From: Stenogyne calaminthoides
Taxonomy: Eukaryota; Streptophyta; Magnoliopsida; Lamiales; Lamiaceae
DNA length: 64,000 nucleotides
Assembly: GCA_037126765.1 (NCBI GenBank)
Contig: JBBCBC010000024.1
Coordinates: forward strand, 21,053,554-21,117,553
Reading direction: 5' to 3'
The position numbers were made by a program, and so were the translations under genes. The notes beneath the pieces were generated by a model, which saw only the letters and a program-made list of their open reading frames with translations, did no database searches and had not been told where the DNA came from. This document shows, in pieces, positions 57,996 to 64,000 of this stretch (its first letter is position 1; every line of letters begins with the position of its first letter).

Positions 57996-58103
57996 AAGTG
58001 GGAGACATTATTAGGTTTGTGTAGGTGACATTATATGTCACGGATCTACACGAGACATGCTGTAGGTATACTTAAAAACCGACTTTGAGTATAAGTGGGA
58101 GAT
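57996..58103 (+). other. Duplicated polypurine tract of element C
   Basis: AAGTGGGAGA at 57996-58005 and 58093-58103, 97 bp apart, each preceded by CTTTGAGTAT. The second lies directly before the 3' LTR. Confidence 0.8.
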
Positions 58104-59947
58104 TGTTGGGATTATACTGGAAAGTATGCTTTTACTTTGTATAATCAAACTGAATTTCGGACTTATTTACTGAAATAAATTGTTTATCACTGATGCGTTA
58201 AATATTATCGAATGTTACATATATTTACTGCATAACTGTTCAATAAATACTACGTGTTACATTGTAGTTAATTTAGTGATACCAGAACACAGAAGATTAA
58301 ATTAACAGTCCCTTGTAACCAAAAGTACACCATTCACGACCTAGATAAAAATGAACAATCCATTGTGAAAGGTTGAAGTGTAACGCTCAGATTGGCTTGT
58401 CTTGACCAAGAGATTACACTAGTGCATGTCTCGTACACTGAAGAGGACCTACAGGAGGACAAATTCTTCAGAACTAAACTAGGAAGAATTAGACCTCAGT
58501 GATTCGTTATTTCTTAATCTTCGTCCCTTAAATATGATCGTGTGTGGTTAGTAAGTATTGCTTTGACTTATTACGGGTAGAGAATCAATGAGATTCAATA
58601 CTTTATATCTTGGGCAATATTATTGGTCACATGTGTTGCTAAGATTTAATACGGAGAATTGTGTGCAAGTACGCTTGTTCGATTTGCCCCCTTGGGAGGT
58701 TCATAAGTTTTATCATACCAAATCTTACAAGTGGAACTAGTTTCCGGTATGAGTAATAATGTTGAACCGTTCCTTTACCAAGGATAAAAAGATATTAATT
58801 AATGGAAAGCTATTTCAGTGGCTTGAATTAATTAATGGGCTAGATAATCTTAAACACGGAAAATAATAACCGGGAGCCATATTGACTATAATATGGGTTA
58901 AGATGGATAGTGCAATATTAATTATGTAGTGGGATTAATTAATATTTATGGGATTGAATAATATTGTGGCTCAATATTGATAATTCAAGATCCATTGGAA
59001 GGTCCAATCTTAATTCTCCTAAAAGCCCCCCAAGTAGCCCAACATAAAGTCCAATAACTGAAAAAGGTGTTTAAAAATAAAATAAATATTTGTTGCTAAT
59101 TTCCTCATATTTTTCGAAAATTATGAGTAAAAGGGGAGAAAGATTTTCTTTGAATTTTGTTATGGAATGAAGATATGTATTCTTGAAATACAAGATTATC
59201 TCATTAAATTCAAGAAATCTCCCACTTTGTTATTCATATGTGAATTTCGAATTTTTTGATATATAAGAGAAAGAAAGATTTTCTTGATTTTCTTGAAAAG
59301 ATATTATGGAAGATATGTATTTCTTGAAATACAAGTATATCTCATAAATTCAAGAAGATCCAAATCCTGGAATCTTGTCTCTTGGATTTTTCAAAAATTT
59401 GGCCATAACAAGATGAGGTGGGATTTTTGTGGAATATTTTAATTATGGGAAAAAAGAATATAGGAGATATATTCAAGATTTCTTGGAGATCAAGAAAAGA
59501 TTTTCCCACATTGGTTTTTCCTCAAAGATTTCGACCACCACCCATCTATAAATAGGGGATGATTCTTTCATTCCCAAGAGCAATTCCATGTGCTGGAGAA
59601 ATTAGTAAATCCACATAAGTGGTGCAACAAAGTTTATTTTTCCTTTTGTTAATTGTTCGCGGGAATCCTTCCACCGGATTGTCGAGCAAGGATTAAGGGA
59701 ATACTTTGGGAAGGCTTTTTGGTGTGTTTTCATCGACAAGTCCATTGTCATTCCAAGAGGTAAGTTTACATAAACTCATAGTAATTCCGCATGCGTAGGA
59801 TTTACGTGAACTGTTTATATGTATGATTTGTTGTTGAATTATTATTTGAATTAATATAGGATTAATTCATGCTAGTAATAATTGTTAGAATTAAATTTGT
59901 ATTTAAATATTCATCCTCAATAGATCCGGGCAATTCGTTCCCCAACA
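58104..59947 (+). repeat. 3' LTR of element C
   Basis: TGTTGGGATTAT to CCCCAACA, 1.84 kb; TATA box at 59547-59554. Confidence 0.95.
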
Positions 59948-60890
59948 AGTTCTGCTTCTGAAGAAGAAGGCGATGGTGCTGAAACCGAGAAGGGAAAAAT
60001 GGTTTCATCAAACTGAGCATGGCGGGTTGTGAATACATGGGTTGATTCTGGATCATAACAACGAAACCCTTTTTTAATGCTGTTGTATCCAAGAAAAATA
60101 TAAGGTCGGCTACGAGGAGCTAGTTTGTTTGCTGCATAGTTCCTCAAGTACGGAAACACCCTGCAACCAAAAGGCTTAAAGATAGCATAATTTGGGCAAC
60201 TGTCAAATAAGAGCTTGAATGGACCCAGAAGAGAAGATGGTAGCCTGTTAATAACAAATACTACAGTGGCGAATGCATCAAACCATAAAGAAGCAGGGTC
60301 ATTTGCATGAAACATCATAGATAATCCAGTTTCATATATGTGATGATGTTTTCGCTCAGCACGACCGTTCTGCTGAGGTGTATAAGGGCAGGATAACCGG
60401 TGATGAATTCAATGCAAGGACATAAACTCATAACACGAGAATTAAAAAATTCAGTTCCCCCATCACTTTGAAACATTTTAATAGTGGTAGAAATTTGGTT
60501 GCAGACAAATGCGTGAAATCGTACCAAGACATCAAAAAATTCAGATTTTGCACGTAAAGGAAATAGCCATGTAAAACGAGAAAAATCATCCACGAATGCA
60601 GCATAATAACGAAATCCATGGCTACTATTAATTGGAGCTGGACCACATAAATCACAATGAACCAAGTCCAAAACAGAAGTAGCACGTTTTTCATTCAACA
60701 GAAAAGGTAAACGTTTGCTCTTTGCCAACTGGCAAGAGGAACAAACAGTAGGGTCCGGTAAAACAGAAGTAACATTCAAATGCCCTAACTTATTCAAACG
60801 AGAAATAATAAAAAATGGGACATGCCCCAAACGTAAGTGCCATAAATGATAACTAGCTTTTAAACCTCTTGACCGGATAGCAGCAACCAA
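59948..60890 (-). pseudogene. pol: Element D integrase
   Basis: Segment 60890-60315 covers the pre-integrase HHCC region (WHLRLGHVPFF ... CSSCQLAKSKR) and the core (VHCDLCGP, FVDDFSRFTW, QSDGGTEFFN); the frame slips near the VMSLCPC stretch before the catalytic Glu. The segment from 60318 down continues with SLWFDAFATVVFVINRLPS, FKPFGCRVFPYLR and TRHAQFDETIFPF, and is cut at 59948 by element C. Confidence 0.85.
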
Positions 60891-60976
60891 GGCAGGAATT
60901 CCCTAATCAAGAACATAGAGGTCTTTATCACATCTACCCTGTGCTAGAATCCTCTTGGTGGCTTGATTCTGAATAG

Positions 60977-62113
60977 TTAAACATGTGTCAGAAAAAAAAC
61001 AACATCAACCGGATAATCAGAAGTGAGTTTACTGATAGATAATAGATTCTTAGTGATATGAGGTACGACCAGAACATAAAGTAAATTCACATCATCAGTT
61101 AATTTGCTAGTACCAATATGAGAAATGCGTAAAGAGTCACTGTTACCAACAATGACAAAGCTGTTACCAGTATAGGGCTCGAATTTCTCAAGGGCAGAGT
61201 GCTGAGATGTCATGTGTGCAGATGCACCGAAATCAAGATACCAGTCGGAGGTAGGCTCAGAAACATTACAGGAAGCGTTAAAAGCTTGAGCAAGCTGAGC
61301 AGTAGGGGAAAGCCTGGAGTTCAGAAAAATTGGGCACTTGTCGGCATAATGATCTCCTCTACACAACTAACAATGAGGCACGTAGCGTTTGCGCCCCCCA
61401 CGCCCCCGTTAGGGTTTTGACCGCTATAACCCTGAGAAGACGAGCCACGGTTTTGGTGCTGGCCATATGAACCTAACTGACCATGGTTGCACTGCTGATT
61501 TCCTCCATACGAACTAGGCGCACCAGAACCACGATGTTGATTTCCCCCACGCTGCTGACCAGGCGTGCCGTTACCACCACGGCTATGCTGGGAACGAGAG
61601 CCACCATCGTTCGCAACAAAGGCAGCAGGGACCGATTGAGAAGCCCCTTCCATAGACTTCAGCATGATGTCATACTGAATAGCTTGGTGCAGAATGGTGC
61701 GGAAAGGATGTACCAGATCTATGGCCATACGAGTATCCGAAAATCCGGCAAATTGAAGTCCCAAACCATAAAGAAACCAATGTGATTTTTTGGATTCAGG
61801 AATGGGTCGAGCAATGGCAGCCAATTGATCACAGATGGATTTGAATTTGCGCCTGTATTCCTCAAAGGACATAGCATTGCGACGCAGAGAGAGGAGTTGC
61901 TCACGAAGCTGATTCGTGCGAGACATGGAGGAATGAGAAAAGGCTTCTTCCAGCGCCAACCATGCCGCACGGACTGTTGTGCAGTCGTTGACCTCAGCGA
62001 CGGCTTCTCCAGTAAGAGTAGAGACGATGACACTCAGTAACTTCTGGTCTTTCTTACGCCACGCGGCGTAAGCTGGGTTTGGAGAAACGGTTCCGTTCTC
62101 AGCAGTGATCGTG
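60977..62113 (-). pseudogene. gag: Element D gag and protease, 5'-truncated
   Basis: Gag is open on the minus strand from the junction at 62113 (SPNPAYAAWRKKDQKLLS onward) through LREQLLSLRRNAMSFEEY and HWFLYGLGLQF, then a Gly/Gln/Ser/Asn-rich tail (GGNQHRGSGAP). A frame change near 61345 precedes the zinc-knuckle remnant CRGDHYADKCP. The protease motif is WYLDFGASAHMT (61224-61243): the catalytic D-T/S-G has Phe in the second place. The N-terminal 60-70 residues of Gag are absent because the sequence switches to D' at 62114. Confidence 0.82.
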
Positions 62114-64000
62114 GGATTCTAGCACAGGGTAGATGTGATAAAGGCCTCTATGTTCTTGATCGGGGAATTCCTACCTTAGTTTTAAAAGCTAGTTATCATT
62201 TATGGCACTTACATTTGGGGCATGTACCATTTTCGATTATTTCTCGTTTGAATAAGTTAGGGCATTTGAATGTTACTTCTATTTTACCGGACCCTACTGT
62301 TTGTTCCTCTTGCCAGTTGGCAAAGAGCAAACGTTTACCTTTTTCGTTGAATGAAAAACGTGTTACTTCTGTTTTGGACTTGGTTTATTGTGATTTATGG
62401 GGTATATCTCCAATTAATAGTAGCCATGGATTTCGTTATTATGCTGCATTCGTGGATGATTTTTCTCGTTTTACATGGTTATTTCCTTTACGTGCGAAAT
62501 TTGAATTTTTTGATGTCTTGGTACAATTTCACGCATTTGTCTGCAACCACTTTTCTACCACTATTAAAATGTTTCAAAGTGATGGGGGAACTGAATTTGT
62601 TAATTCTCGTGTTATTGAGTTTATGTCCTTGCATGGAATTCATCACCGGTTATCCTGCCCCTATACACCTCAGCAGAACGGTCGTGCTGAATGAAAACAT
62701 CGTCACATATCTGAAACTGGATTATCTATGATGTTTCATGCAAATGCTCCTACTTCTTTATGGTTTGATGCATTCGCCACTGCAGTATTTGTTATTAACA
62801 GGCGACCATCTTCTCTTCTGGGCAATAAATCTCCATTCGAGCTCTTGTTTGACAGTTGCCCAAATTATGTTATCTTTAAGCCTTTTGTTTGCAGGGTGTT
62901 TCCGTACTTAAGGAACTATGAAGCAAACAAACTAGCTCCTTGTAGTCGACCTTGTATTTTTCTCGGATACAGCAGCATTCAGAATGGGTTTCGTTGTTAT
63001 GATTTGAAATCAACCCATGTATTCACAACCAGCCATGCTCAGATTGATGAAACCATTTTTCCCTTCTCGGTTTCGGCACCATCGCCTTCTTCTTCAGATG
63101 CAGAACTTACTACGTTCTTAGATGTGGCTTGGTCGCCTCAGCGCACGGTTCCATCTCCTTCACATGATCAACTGTCGCCACCTTTGCATGATGCATCATC
63201 ACAGCCACCTTCTCGTCCTTTTCTTTTGTTGGACGATGACTCAGCTTCTGCTCATCCCGGACCCCAGCCAGCTCCAGAGCCACCACAGCCAGCTCCCGAG
63301 CCACCACAGTCGGCTCCTGAGCCACCACAGCCAGCCCCCGAGCCACCACAGCCGGCACCACCCGGTCCCTCTCATCATATGATTACTCAGGCTCGTGCTG
63401 GTGTCTTTAAGCCTCGTTATCCAGTTGATTTGGCTTCTACTGCTTTACTGACCGCACTTACTGCCACCTTTGAGCCTCGTGGTCTCAAATCAGCTGCCAA
63501 GTCACCCAAATGGCTTACTGCTATGCAAGAAGAAATAGATGCTCTTCGTACGAATCACACTTGGGATTTGGTTCCTCGTCCTCCTAGCACAAATATTGTT
63601 GGCTCTAAATGGGTCTTTCGTACGAAATTTCATGCAGATGGGTCCGTCGAGCGTCATAAGGCTCGTCTTGTAGCTCAGGGTTTCACTCAGGTTTCAGGCG
63701 CCGATTTTCACCATACTTTCAGCCCAGTAGTGAAGGCCTCCACCGTTCGAGTCATCCTGGCTATTTCAGTTCATCAAAATTGGTCTCTCCATCAACTTGA
63801 TGTTAAAAATGCGTTTCTCAATGGGATTCTCGAGAAACCCATTTTTATGGCCCAGCCTCCGGGGTTTGTAGATCCCCAATTCCCTGATCACATTTGTCGT
63901 CTAAAGAAAGCTCTTTACGGTCTTCTTGAAGCTCCTCTTGCCTGGTTTCAGAGCTTTAGTACCTTTCTCCTCATCCTTTGTTTTCTTCAGAGTCGTTCCG
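62114..64000 (+). mobile_element. Copia element D', plus-strand partial copy, head to head with D
   Basis: Plus-strand copy of family D from just before the pre-integrase region to the middle of the reverse transcriptase, continuing past the window. It starts at GGATTCTAGCACAGG, which is the complement of D at 60952, so the two form an inverted repeat with a 1,161-bp spacer. It carries neither the C element nor the solo LTR. Confidence 0.88.
62190..64000 (+). pseudogene. pol: D' integrase and reverse transcriptase, partial
   Basis: HLWHLHLGHVPFSIISRLNK, CSSCQLAKSKRLPF, FVDDFSRFTWLF, MFQSDGGTEFVN and CPYTPQQNGRAE are in one frame (62215-62694). A TGA at 62692-62694 follows GRAE, where Arg would be expected. 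The integrase C-terminus and Pro-rich linker (62720-63370, APEPPQPAPE units) follow, then WLTAMQEEIDAL, GSKWVFRTKFHADGSV, QLDVKNAFLNGILEK. The frame is largely open, better than in D. The window ends before the YVDD motif. Confidence 0.85.

Larger units (their letters stand above)
50758..59947 (+). mobile_element. Copia element C (B family), complete structure
   Basis: 9.2 kb: 5' LTR 50758-52590, primer binding site, leader, gag-pol 54054-57991, doubled polypurine tract, 3' LTR 58104-59947, perfect 5-bp target duplication AGTTC. The LTRs look nearly identical by eye, suggesting a fairly recent insertion. The coding region has few changes, most of them single substitutions, and reads far better than in B. 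Confidence 0.95.
47014..62113 (-). mobile_element. Copia element D, minus strand, interrupted by C and a solo LTR
   Basis: Minus-strand order: 5'-truncated gag (62113-61321), protease (61366-60977), integrase (60890-59948), element C insertion (59947-50758), integrase/RT linker (50757-50540), solo LTR (50539-48838), reverse transcriptase and RNase H (48837-47014). A different copia family from A, B and E: Pro-rich linker, GCRVFPYLR, FSHHMITRARAGVFKPRY-type text. Its 5' LTR and first part of gag are missing at the junction with D'. Confidence 0.85.

Overview
This is nuclear DNA from a flowering plant, and it is almost entirely repeats. About 49 kb is nested or rearranged LTR retrotransposons: four Ty1/copia families plus one Ty3/gypsy-like fragment. 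An AT-rich island of about 8.5 kb (31.8-40.3 kb) holds the only recognisable host gene piece, a first exon of a vacuolar acid invertase, among small DNA transposons (a Mutator-type foldback MITE, a hAT-type MITE, a Helitron end, foldback repeats). There are no tRNA or rRNA genes, no CRISPR arrays and no prokaryotic features. The species cannot be fixed from the sequence; an angiosperm, probably a eudicot, is the safe call.

1-30.3 kb: family A is a SIRE-type copia element with about 2-kb LTRs, a gag-pol, and an additional long ORF (aORF) downstream of pol. Two copies lie in tandem and share one LTR (7068-9111): A1 (1-9111, cut by the window start and by a 500-N gap) and A2 (7068-30274). Both carry a family-B copia element inserted at the same site just after the aORF, so the B insertion came before the A tandem duplication. 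The whole A complex ends inside a decayed Ty3/gypsy-like gag on the minus strand (30275-31237).

40.3-64 kb: minus-strand copia E (40308 to about 46860) has a clear 3' LTR and no visible 5' LTR or primer binding site. It abuts minus-strand copia D (47014-62113). D is interrupted by a complete B-family element, C (50758-59947, target duplication AGTTC), and by a B-family solo LTR (48838-50539). A plus-strand D copy, D' (62114 to past the window end), lies head to head with D and forms a very long inverted repeat. D' also preserves the empty site of the C insertion.

No retroelement ORF is intact. A large part of the damage may not be biological: where copies can be compared, differences cluster at CAG/CTG trinucleotides, usually as loss of the middle base, and in patches. 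That is what uncorrected long-read basecalling at methylated plant CHG sites would look like. Real decay also exists: Gln/Arg-to-stop C-to-T changes shared by both A copies, a stop at the Tyr codon of the C reverse-transcriptase YVDD, and YAGD in E. The most interesting biology is the aORF, a protein of about 1,180 codons with its own TATA-box/5'UTR-like upstream region, a 15-residue repeat block and long coiled coils.
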